From: Vanessa cardui | Lineage: Eukaryota; Arthropoda; Insecta; Lepidoptera; Nymphalidae | Assembly (NCBI RefSeq): GCF_905220365.1 | Contig: NC_061131.1 | Span: 1,736,001-1,800,000 of the forward strand | Direction: 5' to 3' | DNA length: 64,000 nucleotides | In this document: piece by piece, positions 11,467-20,975 of the stretch | Layout: every line of letters starts with the position of its first letter | Position numbering within the stretch: the stretch's first letter is position 1 | Notes under the pieces: generated by a model | Database searches by the model: none | What the model saw: only the letters and a program-made list of their open reading frames with translations | What the model was told of the DNA's origin: nothing | Made by a program: the position numbers and the translations under genes

Positions 11467-12860
11467 TACTAAATATAAGATGATCCGCATTTTATTAAGC
11501 ATAAAATTTCACAAGTTACTAATATACAGGTATAATAAATTGAACTCGTAATCTTGTAAAGTAATCCGTAAATATGATAAGTCGTACAACAGTGCCGCAA
11601 GATCTAAGATTTAAATTACAGATCATAGCCAACATTATTTCACCGCTCTGCAACAGAAGCGATTCATTATTCCCCTAGAATTATCCGGCAAAGCTTAACA
11701 GTATCATAACAGATGTTTTTATTCTTTTACAGTCGCCATACAGCTGTTCCTCGTTCCGTTTATTGCACTGCAATGAACATTATTTTAGCTGCATTACATT
11801 GCGAAGATTTCCTGATAGTGGCTTTAAGGCTTTACAGCACGAAACGTTTTGATACAATACATGATTATTAAATGTATTTAAACGGTCATGGTCACAACTA
11901 TGATCACATACAGTTAAATAAATATTTTTTCTACAAATAATTTGGTTATTATTGGCACAGAGGATTTAATCTGTGAAATCAAAGAATGCAGATAATTAAT
12001 CGGAATCCAGACAACGCTTTTGTCTTTTAAATTTATAAATCTTGCTCATATCATCTTGAAAAAAACCTTTATCTATTAGATGAAATTCTGCTTACTCGGG
12101 CTTAAGTGTTAGAATAAAATCAAAATCAGAATATACTTCAAGCAATAACTTGACGTAAAATAATTTTATAATGGTCTAAGAAATAAACCGTACTAACAAT
12201 ATTATACTCAAAAAGCCCATTATTGGTAATACAACCGTAACAATTCCAAGAATACCTATTCCGGCTAATGCGATGCCCCTTTAAATTTATTTGTAAACAA
12301 TTGACTTATACGATTCGCGATTGAACATTTTTTTTTATTAACTATATCTCATCAGTTTTGTGCCTGTGCCTTTTTCGAGAGATTTTCTTTATTTCATCTT
12401 TGTGCATATTAGACATATCATCACAAAATTTTAAACACCGTTACAGATTATAAGGCCCTCTTAACACAGGGTGGTCAGACTATGGTCGCATCGTGTACGA
12501 TGTAGTTGTCTTGCAATTGAAATACTGAAAAATTTTTTGGGGGTAAAAGAGATTTCCAGAGCCAAATATTGATAATTGTCCTTAAATCGGGACTGACCGT
12601 GACATACTGCTTACAATTTAACGTATATTTTTCGTGATATGAAATGTCTTGATGAATTTCAGTTAGGTACCCAAATCTATCCTAAAAATTATAATTTTTA
12701 AATGAATAAAACATAATGCTGAAAGAAACTATGATTTAACGTGATTAAAAATCGAAGTACTAATTGTTCGGAAAATCTCTTCTCAGAGTCAGTCATTTTA
12801 TTTGATTTCTAAGTAAATTAATCTGTTGAAATGCTTCTTGTAAAAATCATCAAATTCTAT
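11467..12860. other. Intergenic, no gene seen
   Basis: AT-rich with no recognisable coding or repeat content. Confidence 0.45.
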
Positions 12861-13010
12861 AATGTTGTCTTAAATTTTCTCGATTATTACACATTGAAAT
12901 AAAACTAGTTATAACGGATTTGAATCGCGTATATTAATAATTTTTGACATCCCATGACATCAATAATTAATATACGCGATTCAAATCCGTTATAACTAGT
13001 TTTATTTCAA
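12861..13010. mobile_element. Foldback element K copy 1, perfect 45-bp inverted arms
   Basis: Arms at 12894-12938 and 12966-13010 are perfect reverse complements around a 27-nt spacer. A 33-nt unpaired lead, 12861-12893, precedes them. The insertion is flanked by the 13-bp direct repeat 'catcaaattctat' (12848-12860 and 13011-13023). A relative lies at 52726-52890. Confidence 0.85.
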
Positions 13011-13080
13011 CATCAAATTCTATTCGACGAAAATATCTAACAAATGCAGCTACAATTAAATCGTAACTTGAACTAAAAAT

Positions 13081-13345
13081 GCGTTAACATCAGTTAGCAA
13101 AGCGTGCCAATGATCAACTTAACTGGGGCACACGCGTGTGTCGCACCGCTCGTCATTTCATAGGGACACGGCATTGTTTGACTCGCGAGCTATCCTATTA
13201 TCAACTGGAGTCACAAAAGCGGATATTGGACGCGTTGGAAGCACTCGTAACGAATGCTGACATTGACAACTACGTTGAGAACAAGTGCTTAACTGATGGG
13301 TTAATTTTCATTATTGCTTTATGTGTTTATAAAGACGTTTATTAA
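13081..13345 (+). pseudogene. Coding-like segment of unknown family
   Basis: A frame from about 13096 reads hydrophilic, protein-like residues, including 'LESQKRILDALEALVTNADI', and runs on to a TAA at 13343-13345. Local GC content is higher than the flanks. A candidate acceptor ('aacatcag') precedes it, but no convincing donor is seen. It could be an isolated exon, a gene relic or chance; the family is not recognised. Confidence 0.25.
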
Positions 13346-13359
13346 TACGTATTATCTTT

Positions 13360-13550
13360 ACATAGTATAAAACAAAGTTACCTTTTCTGTAAATCTTTAA
13401 AAGTACGAAACGGATTTTGATGAGGTTTTTTTTAATAGATAGAGTGATTCGAGAGAAAGGTTTTTGTATATAATACATAGACAATATAGTTAAGTAACAC
13501 TGATCATTTTAAATGTTTCTGGTGTGAGTGATGTCGTAAATTTTGTAATT
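13360..13550 (+). repeat. Family H repeat copy 1
   Basis: 'catagtataaaacaaagt', 'aaatctttaaaa', 'cggattttgatg', 'taatagatagagtgattcga' and 'gatgtcgtaaat' are shared in order with copies at 13958, 47269 and (minus) 18548. Likely a short non-autonomous element. Confidence 0.65.
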
Positions 13551-13957
13551 TTTTGCGCTTACATTGTAAACGCTGGCCTTGTATTGTAATTGTAAACCCT
13601 ACTAGATAGATCAAAATTATGTACTACAGAATTGTACATTACATAAATGTCTACAAAAAAGTTAACGATGATATATGTCTATCTCTTAAGGATAACCCAC
13701 AATAAACATTTTTTTATCTTTTATTTTTACGAGAATAAGCCATTATGGCTTATTTATTTTGAGCAATATAGCATTAATTCTCATCAAATTAGGTACCTTA
13801 TATAAATGGTGCATTCAATATAGATCAATATGGCCCTGTACATCATTTAATTTAAACGAATATTTTCGAAGATATTACAGTTTTAAAACGCAGGGACATA
13901 GCGGTTTATATTTCCTAATAAATGAAAACTGTGTATATTGTACCTAATTAATATTAC

Positions 13958-14528
13958 TACATAGTATAAAACATAATTGATTCTCGCTGAGTGTCTTTTC
14001 CTGTCTATGCTTAAATCTTTAAAACTACTTGATGGTAGGGTTTTGTGCAAGCCCGTCTGGGTAGGTACCACCTACTCATCAGTTATTCTACCGCCAAATA
14101 ACCGTACTCAGTATTGTTGTGTTCCGGTTTGAAGGGTGAGTGAGCCAGTGTAACTACAGGCACAAGGGACATAACATCTTAGTTCCCAAGGTTGGTAGCA
14201 CATTGACGATGTAAGGAATAGTAAATATTTCTTACAGCGTCATTGTCTATGGGTGATGGTGACCACTTACCATCAGGTGGCCCATATGCTCGTCCGCCAA
14301 CCTATACCATAACACAAAAAACAAAAACAAAACACTACGCAACGGATTTTGATGCGGTTTTTTGAATAGATAGTGTGATTCGAGAGGAAGGTTAGTGCAT
14401 ATAATACATGAACAATATAGTAAAGAAACACTTACCATTTTAGAAGTTTGCAATGTGATGTCGTAAATAAACAAATTCTTTAGGATATTTAGCATCAGTA
14501 TTGCACTCGTGCGAAGCCGGGCGGATCG
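13958..14528 (+). repeat. Family H repeat copy 2, split by a SINE
   Basis: Left part 13958-14029 ('catagtataaaacata' to 'ctttaaaactac'), right part 14333-14528 ('actacgcaacggattttgat' to 'gcgaagccgggcggatcg'). A family B SINE interrupts the element at its conserved 'aaaactac' site. Confidence 0.7.
14030..14332 (+). repeat. SINE family B copy
   Basis: Near full-length: 'ggtagggttttgtgcaagcc', 'cgtctgggtaggtaccacc', 'gttccggtttgaagggtgag', 'cacaagggacataacatctt', 'catcaggtggcccatatgct' and an A-rich tail. Inserted into the family H repeat. Confidence 0.85.
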
Positions 14529-14596
14529 TTAGTACAATAATAAACATATTTATAAGTACCGGAAATAATCAAAATTAACTAAATTTTAAGTTTAAT

Positions 14597-14783
14597 CTAT
14601 ATATATTATAAATGTGAAAGTAACTCTGTCTGTCAGTCGCTCTGTCACGACCAAAACAATGAACCTAATTTGATGAAATTCGTTATGGAGTAAGCTTGAA
14701 CTCCAAGGAAAAACATAGGCTACTTTTTTACCTAACTCATGACCCAACCCACTAAAACGCAAGCGAAGCCGCGACAACTATTT
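14597..14783 (+). repeat. Family D repeat (Helitron-like)
   Basis: 'tataaatgtgaaagtaactc', CTGT repeats, 'aatttgatgaaattcg', 'cttgaactccaaggaaaaac' and 'gaagccgcgacaac' are the order shared with 44766-45294. The assignment to non-autonomous Helitrons is from memory. Confidence 0.55.
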
Positions 14784-14859
14784 TAACTATAGATTCGATA
14801 AGGAAAATTTTTGCTTCGTTGGTCAAATAACGAACATTAAAAAGCTTGTTTGTCTAAAG

Positions 14860-15267
14860 CAGCGGTCGGCAACACGCGGCCCGCGAACATCTTCCTTGCG
14901 GCCCGTGAAAGTTTTGTAAAAAAGTTGACAAATATATTAAACATACAAGAAATAGCGTCTCAAATGCAACCTCAGATATCACACTAAAATTTGTGTGTCT
15001 TATTTAGGTCGTTTGTAGCCGTCATTTCTTTTATTTTTCTCTTATTTTTCTAAGCCCAAATATATAATCATAAAGTAAGTATTATGTGTACGAATTAAAT
15101 TCTGTATCTTTTAACAATTTTCAATAGATTTTTTCTTTTTTCTATGGAATATGACTAATAATGCGTAGTTTTCTTGGGCTTCTATGGTTAATATCATGAC
15201 TGCGGCCCGCCTATACTTTATTTTGCCACCTTGTGGCCCTTGCCTACCAAAAGGTTGCCGACCGCTG
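14860..15267. mobile_element. hAT-type MITE with perfect 14-bp TIRs and 8-bp TSD
   Basis: The ends are 'cagcggtcggcaac' and its exact reverse complement, flanked by the 8-bp duplication 'gtctaaag' at 14852-14859 and 15268-15275. An 8-bp duplication and CAG..CTG ends are typical of hAT elements. The 408-bp body has no transposase, so it is non-autonomous. Confidence 0.9.
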
Positions 15268-15275
15268 GTCTAAAG

Positions 15276-16485
15276 TATAAGGATGCAGATCTGTCCCAAT
15301 GTCCTTAATTCATATACAATATCACATCATTAATAATAATACGATTTTTGTAGTTAAAAAATTATATTACTTATAACCGTAGATCCGACGTTGAGTTTGA
15401 CAAATCCTCTTCCCATCACAACGATGATCTACTACGACATAATACTTAATAAAAAAGAATACTTAAAAATTACGTCATAGTCGAATAGCTGATAAAATTA
15501 TATAAGTGATAAAGATTACTTCCACAAAATGATAAAATGATTTATCTACATTTCATTTCTGAAAGGAAACAAAGCAATCGCACAAACCTCATAAAAGATT
15601 GGTAAGTATAAAACATAACCGGCATTATTTGATCGCGCTATATATCAAAGGAATGGGACAGATCGCAAAAACAAACTTGCCCAAATATCCAATGAAAAAT
15701 CAATCCATCAAACGGGATAAAAAAAATGTTAGGGAAAGTTAATATCGTTTTATGGCTCGGAAGGATTTTTCATAGTTCTTTTTCAGGGCGAATTCGGTAC
15801 GTCATAACTTCTTTTCAATCTTATAAAATGCAAGTTGAAATCTCTGAGAGATTTAATATGAATTGGCATTTTGACACAATTCGGATTCAATGCGGTCATT
15901 TCATTTTTTTCATACAATTTTATGTAAGGATCCCTTTTAGAATTTATCTGAATTGAGCCTTATTAGAATAATTTCATTAATCTATTACATTAAATAAGCT
16001 TTATGGGCCAAGGTGGCTCTGTGCATAATATGTATATATGTACAAATAAGGCGGTCATAACTCCGCAAGCTGACAAGAATTACTGTCAGTAAGACTTTAA
16101 AGCACACCGTGGCATGTGCATGTGTGTAATATGTCGAATCTTAAACTTCGTACCTCGTAACTTCTTAATAATATAGTACATATTAGGTTCAGCACTGAGG
16201 CCAATGAGTACTTATTAGGAAATTCTTTGAACATGATAATTTTCATCACTCACTCATGCAAATACCGATATTGTAAAAAAACTACGTAACCTGTCGTAGG
16301 GTTAGGTATGTTTCTTTTTTGTTTAACTTATTATATTCATTAGTAAGAAATTTTTAATTTTTTTATTTTTTGCGTCCCGCTATACTTGTACTAAATATAC
16401 TACAGAATTTGTTTATTTAGGACACATAACAAACTTCTAAAATTATTAGTTTTTTTTCCTAAATAGTATATAAAGTAAAGAAAAG
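15276..16485. other. Intergenic, no gene seen
   Basis: AT-rich; the 76-codon frame at 15726-15956 has no recognisable features. Confidence 0.45.
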
Positions 16486-18533
16486 TAAAGTAACAGCCTG
16501 TAAATTTCACACTGCTGAGATAAGGCCTCTTCAGGAAAATAAATAAGGGCAGAAAAGAATTTAAACCAATAACGTCTGCTTGTAGAGATGGGGAAGGCCT
16601 AATTTTGGGAGATAAAGGACAAATATTAGAGAGGTGGTCCCAATATTTTCAAAATTTGCTGAATTCTCAGCCTAACAATGAATTGTTTCCATCAGGCCAG
16701 CCTGTGGTTGACACTCATAATACCACACCGTCTCTGGAAGAAGTGAAATCCGCCATACAACAACTTCAGAACAACAAAGCACCTGGAATGGATAACATAC
16801 CCAGTGAACTTATAAAATATGGCGGAGCTTTTCTAGCGAAAAAGATTTACAATCTCATTAAACTAATCTGGGATAGGGAAACAATGCCAGGCGAGTGGAA
16901 TGTCGCTCTTATATGTCCACTCCATAAAAAGGGCGATATTTTAGAGTGCAGCAACTACAGAGGCATATCACTTCTCAACACCTCATAAAAGCTCCTTACC
17001 AACTTACTTTTCAAGAAGATTCGTCCATTTGTTGAGGCCCGTTTGGGAGAATATCAATGTGGCTTCCGTCCTAATCGTTCAACGATTGACCAGATATTTT
17101 CCCTTAGGATGATCCTTGAAAAGGCACACGAATTTAACATCGACACACACCATCTGTTTGTTGATTTCAAGGCTGCCTATGATAACGTGAGCCGTGACTT
17201 TCTTTACAAGGCAATGGAAGAAACGGGTATACCAGCTAAACTCATCAGTTTAACAAGGATGACTTTGAGTAATACTGAATGTAGAGTGCGGATTCAGTCA
17301 GATCTCTCGAACATCTTTCGTGTGGTGACCACAACGGTCTTCGACAAGGTGATGCGCTTTCCTGCCTTCTATTTAACATTGTTCTTGAGAAATGTATTCA
17401 AGATTCCAAAATAAACACCACGGGAATTATCTTCTATAAATCTGCTCAGTTGCTGGGGTACGCTGATGACATTGATATTATAGGAAGATCCGCCAAAGCT
17501 CTCGAAGATGCATTTATGGCCTTAGAAAATGCCTCAACTCCTGCTGGACACCACGTCAACACTGATAAGACCAAATACATGAACGCTTCAAAACACCAGC
17601 GAGAACACCAACCGCAAGTCATCTTTGGTGACAAGAACTTTGAAAAAGTTGACCAGTTGTATTTGGGCTCCCTAATAACAAGCAGCAATGAAATAACTGA
17701 AGAAATAAATCGACGACTTATTGCCGCAAATAGATGCTACTTCGACCTTCTTCGCTATTTACGATCCAAACTCTTATCGAGAAGAATTAAAATACTTCTT
17801 TACAAGACCTTGCTTAGACCCATATTAACCTATGCATCAGAAACGTGGGTTCTGAGCAAAAGAAGTGAGGAGATGCTGCTTGTTTTTGAGCGCAAAGTAC
17901 TGAGACGCATATACGGTCCCTTGAGAACGATCGGTGGCGCATAAGATACAACCACGAGCTGTATGCCCTGTATGCCGAGCCAAATGTGGTTGGGCACATA
18001 AAAATTGGACGTTTGAGGTGGGCTGGTCACGTGCAGCGCATGGATAATACCAGAATGCCTAAACTACTTGCAGAAAGCCAACCAAAGGGTCGCAGAAACC
18101 CAGGAAGACCAAAGCTTAGATGGCAAGATGGTGTTAATAAGGACGCAAGATCTGCGGGAATTTCGGACTGGAAAACAACATCTCTCGATAGAAAAGTCTG
18201 GAGAGACCTACTTGACCAGGCCAAGGCCCACAAGAGGCTGTAGCGCCAGAAATGATGATGATGAGATAAGGCCTCCTCTTCCATTAAGGAGGGGGTTTGG
18301 AACATATTCCACCACGCTGTTCCAATGCGGTTTGGTGGAATGCAAATGTGGCAGAATTTCGATGAAATTAGACACACGCAGGTTTCCTCACGACATTTTC
18401 CTTCACCACCGAGCACGAGATGAATTATAAACAGAAATTAAGCACATATACATATACAGCAGTGCTTTCCTGGGTTTGAACCCTCAATCATCGGTTAAGA
18501 TGCACGCGTTCTAATCACTGGGCCACCTCAATT
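16486..18533 (-). repeat. SINE family A copy interrupted by a LINE
   Basis: The 3' part (16486-16529, 'aaagtaacagcctgtaaatt') and the rest (18262-18533, down to 'gggccacctca') form one minus-strand SINE of the (TTTAC)n-tail subfamily, split by the RTE-like LINE. Its repeated junction is the LINE's target duplication. Confidence 0.88.
16530..18261 (+). mobile_element. RTE-like LINE, 5'-truncated and degraded
   Basis: It carries the middle and end of a reverse transcriptase. In order there is a fingers block with 'NNKAPGMDNIPSELIKYGG' (16605-16985), 'YQCGFRPNRSTIDQIF', 'LFVDFKAAYDNV' (motif A, about 17154) and the catalytic 'YADD' block at about 17457. It ends with a basic tail containing 'GRRNPGRPKLRWQDGV' (about 18090-18130). 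The frame is broken by a TAA at 16986-16988 and by shifts near 17010, 17335 and 17940, so it is inactive. The 3' end is a (TGA)n-like run (18252-18261) instead of poly(A), usual for the RTE clade. A 14-bp target duplication 'tgagataaggcctc' (16516-16529, 18262-18275) bounds it. The endonuclease domain is lost. Confidence 0.85.
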
Positions 18534-18547
18534 GTATATGCGAAAAT

Positions 18548-18640
18548 CTTTCTCTAGATTCACTCTATTTATTAAAGAAAGCCTCATCAAAATCCGTTTC
18601 GCAGTTTTAAAGATTTAAGCATACATAGGGATATAAGAAC
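18548..18640 (-). repeat. Family H repeat, truncated copy
   Basis: Reverse complement of the family: 'gattcactctatttatt', 'gcctcatcaaaatccgttt', 'gttttaaagatttaagcata'. Confidence 0.55.
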
Positions 18641-18652
18641 AGATTGAGATAT

Positions 18653-19052
18653 GTTGGCGGACGAGCAAACGGGCAACCTTATGGTAAGTGATCAATACCG
18701 CCCGTAAACAAAGGAACTGTAAAAAATATTAACGATTCCTTAAATCACCAATACGCCACCTACCTTGGAAACTAAAATGTTATGTTCCTTGTGCCTGTTG
18801 TTACACTGGCTTACTCACTCTCATAGTAATCACCACTGATCATAGTCAATGGTGTAATGTATATTTACCAGTCCTTACATCGCCAATGCGCCACCAATCT
18901 TGGGCACTAAGATGTTATGTTCTTTGTACCTATTTACACTCTCCCTCACCGTTCAAATCAGAACAACAATATTGAGTACTGCGGCTTAAAGAGAGAATAT
19001 CTGATAAGTAGGTGATACTTACGCAGATGGGCTTGCACGAAGTACCACCAAG
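18653..19052 (-). repeat. SINE family B copy with internal duplication
   Basis: Minus strand, from 'ggcggacgagcaaac' to 'gggcttgcacgaagtaccac'. The block with 'cgccacc', 'ttggaaact' or 'ttgggcact' and 'aagatgttatgtt' occurs twice (about 18745-18800 and 18880-18935), so it is either an internal duplication or two copies fused head to tail. Confidence 0.7.
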
Positions 19053-19327
19053 ATTATTTTTTGTTTATGTTATTACATCAATTATAGTAGAGCGGAAAGA
19101 TTCATTACAAAGTGAATTAATAAAAAAAAATGTAATAGCAGAATTGGGACATAACGTTAGAATGATTAAGAGTTATCATTAACACAATCTAAAATTTTGA
19201 ACTCATTTTTTATTTTTTAATAAGTTACATACTATTAAATAAATATTTTTAAAAGTTATATAACAATTTTTATAACAATTCAGAACCTTTGCCTAAAGTC
19301 AAGACGTCACTTTTTCAACTAACTTAT

Positions 19328-19339
19328 AATTGTCAAACG
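19328..19339 (+). repeat. Left target-site duplication of the I-like LINE
   Basis: 'aattgtcaaacg' here is repeated at 24871-24882, just after the poly(A) tail, fixing both ends of the element. Confidence 0.9.
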
Positions 19340-19559
19340 GTTTTTTTTTTTCGCTTGCGTTAGCTTTGGTTGACACACGTGTTAGTGAGATATCTGTGTT
19401 TTTATATCAATTCTTTGTATCTATTTTGTGAATTTTCAGTGCAAATAGTTTCATTTTATGGTTTCTGGGTTTTACTAACATAATTCGGTTTCGGTAAGTG
19501 TTATTTTTCTTTTGATTATAGATATAGTATATTAGTTAAGTTACAGTAGTTAGTGTATA

Positions 19560-20975
19560 ATGGATGTCGATCCGCCTCCCGAACCGCCTGATCCCGGGGG
19601 TTCGGTATTACAATCTGATCCTTCAACATCCTCTTCTCGCAAACGCTCCGGCGATAAGTCTTCTTGCTCACCTGACTCTTCAAAGAAAACAGTAATCCAC
19701 CCATCTACCGCTAGTCCCTCTATCCAGAATGTTTACGTTAATCCTTCGTATATTGATGGCCCAAAAAGTTACACGGATGACGACAAAGGTCCCTTCATTG
19801 TCCACGTCTCTCGGGAAGTAGCTGATCCAGCTGCAGGCAATTCAATTAGAGCCATTAAATTCGGACAATTTCTTCATAAGCACAAGATTGGTTCTATTAT
19901 GAATGATGGTGTCAAAAATGTTGGAAGGAACAAAATAGAAATACAGTTTGCTTCAGCACAAGCTGCAAATAGTTTTTTAAAGAACCCAGTCTTAGCATTG
20001 TGTAAGTATACGGCTAGCCTTCCTACTTATAACATTACCAGAATGGGACTAATAAAAGGCATCCCAGTGGACTGGTCTATGGAGGATCTTATGGAGTCAA
20101 TTGAGCTTCCTCGTGGATGTGGGGAAGTAATAAAATTGAGGCGTCTTAACCGGAAGACTATTAACGAGGGAGTTGTGTCTTGGATCCCAACTCAATCGGT
20201 AGTCATAACTTTTAAAGGTCAAATCCTCCCTGGCAAAATATACTCATTCCATACATCCCTTCCCGTTGAAACATACAATCTCCCCACAATAATATGCCTA
20301 AACTGCTGTCGTTATGGCCATGTTCGGACTCAGTGTAGATCTACTCCCAGGTGCTTTAAATGTTCTCAATCTCATACAGGTGATTCGTGTGAGGTTACTA
20401 AAGACAAGGCTACATGTTTACATTGCTCTGGCAAACACTTTGCCACAGACAAGGATTGCCCTGAGTATTCTCGTCAGCAATCAATTAAAATTGTAATGTC
20501 GCAAGATAATGTTTCATACATGGAAGCTGCCTCTCGCTTCCCCAATGTCCGTAAATCCTATGCTGAGGTAGCAAAAGAGTTGTTCTCTGCTCCTAAATAC
20601 GTCCCACCCTTCCCTGGTCCTTCAAAGTCCACCTCCAATCCTACTATATCTTATAGACAAACCATTGTCCGCGCTCCCTCCCCTAGACTTCCGCAAGGAA
20701 AGGGGTATGATAAACATGCCCATCAGGCCATACTTGGCAACTGCCCCTCCTCCTCTCCTAATGGTTGCGCTCTAAATGTTCCTCATCCCTCCCCACCTAA
20801 TAATAATCCAAATTTATTGGAACTACTCACCAAAATTCTCCTAAATATCCTCAGTACATGCAATGATGTCCCATTACCGTCCAACGTTGCCAATGATTTA
20901 TCCCAATTATTTACCATCCTTCAAAATGGCCCCAATCAGATTCCTTCAATGGAATTGTCAAAGCATCCGTCCTAA
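19560..20975 (+). CDS. LINE ORF1, gag-like nucleic-acid-binding protein (471 aa)
   Basis: This is the element's RNA-binding protein, which coats the LINE RNA. The N-terminus is proline- and serine-rich (residues 1-60). A central region at about 75-245 has the length and charge pattern of the RRM-like part of such ORF1 proteins. Three zinc knuckles follow: CX2CX4HX4C at 246-259, CX2CX3HX4C at 265-277 and CX2CX3HX6C at 286-300. The C-terminus is proline-rich. The frame is intact throughout, which suggests a young insertion. Its end overlaps the start of ORF2 by 50 nt in a different frame, so ORF2 is probably translated by reinitiation or by scanning to an internal ATG. Confidence 0.9.
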   Translation: MDVDPPPEPPDPGGSVLQSDPSTSSSRKRSGDKSSCSPDSSKKTVIHPSTASPSIQNVYVNPSYIDGPKSYTDDDKGPFIVHVSREVADPAAGNSIRAIKFGQFLHKHKIGSIMNDGVKNVGRNKIEIQFASAQAANSFLKNPVLALCKYTASLPTYNITRMGLIKGIPVDWSMEDLMESIELPRGCGEVIKLRRLNRKTINEGVVSWIPTQSVVITFKGQILPGKIYSFHTSLPVETYNLPTIICLNCCRYGHVRTQCRSTPRCFKCSQSHTGDSCEVTKDKATCLHCSGKHFATDKDCPEYSRQQSIKIVMSQDNVSYMEAASRFPNVRKSYAEVAKELFSAPKYVPPFPGPSKSTSNPTISYRQTIVRAPSPRLPQGKGYDKHAHQAILGNCPSSSPNGCALNVPHPSPPNNNPNLLELLTKILLNILSTCNDVPLPSNVANDLSQLFTILQNGPNQIPSMELSKHPS

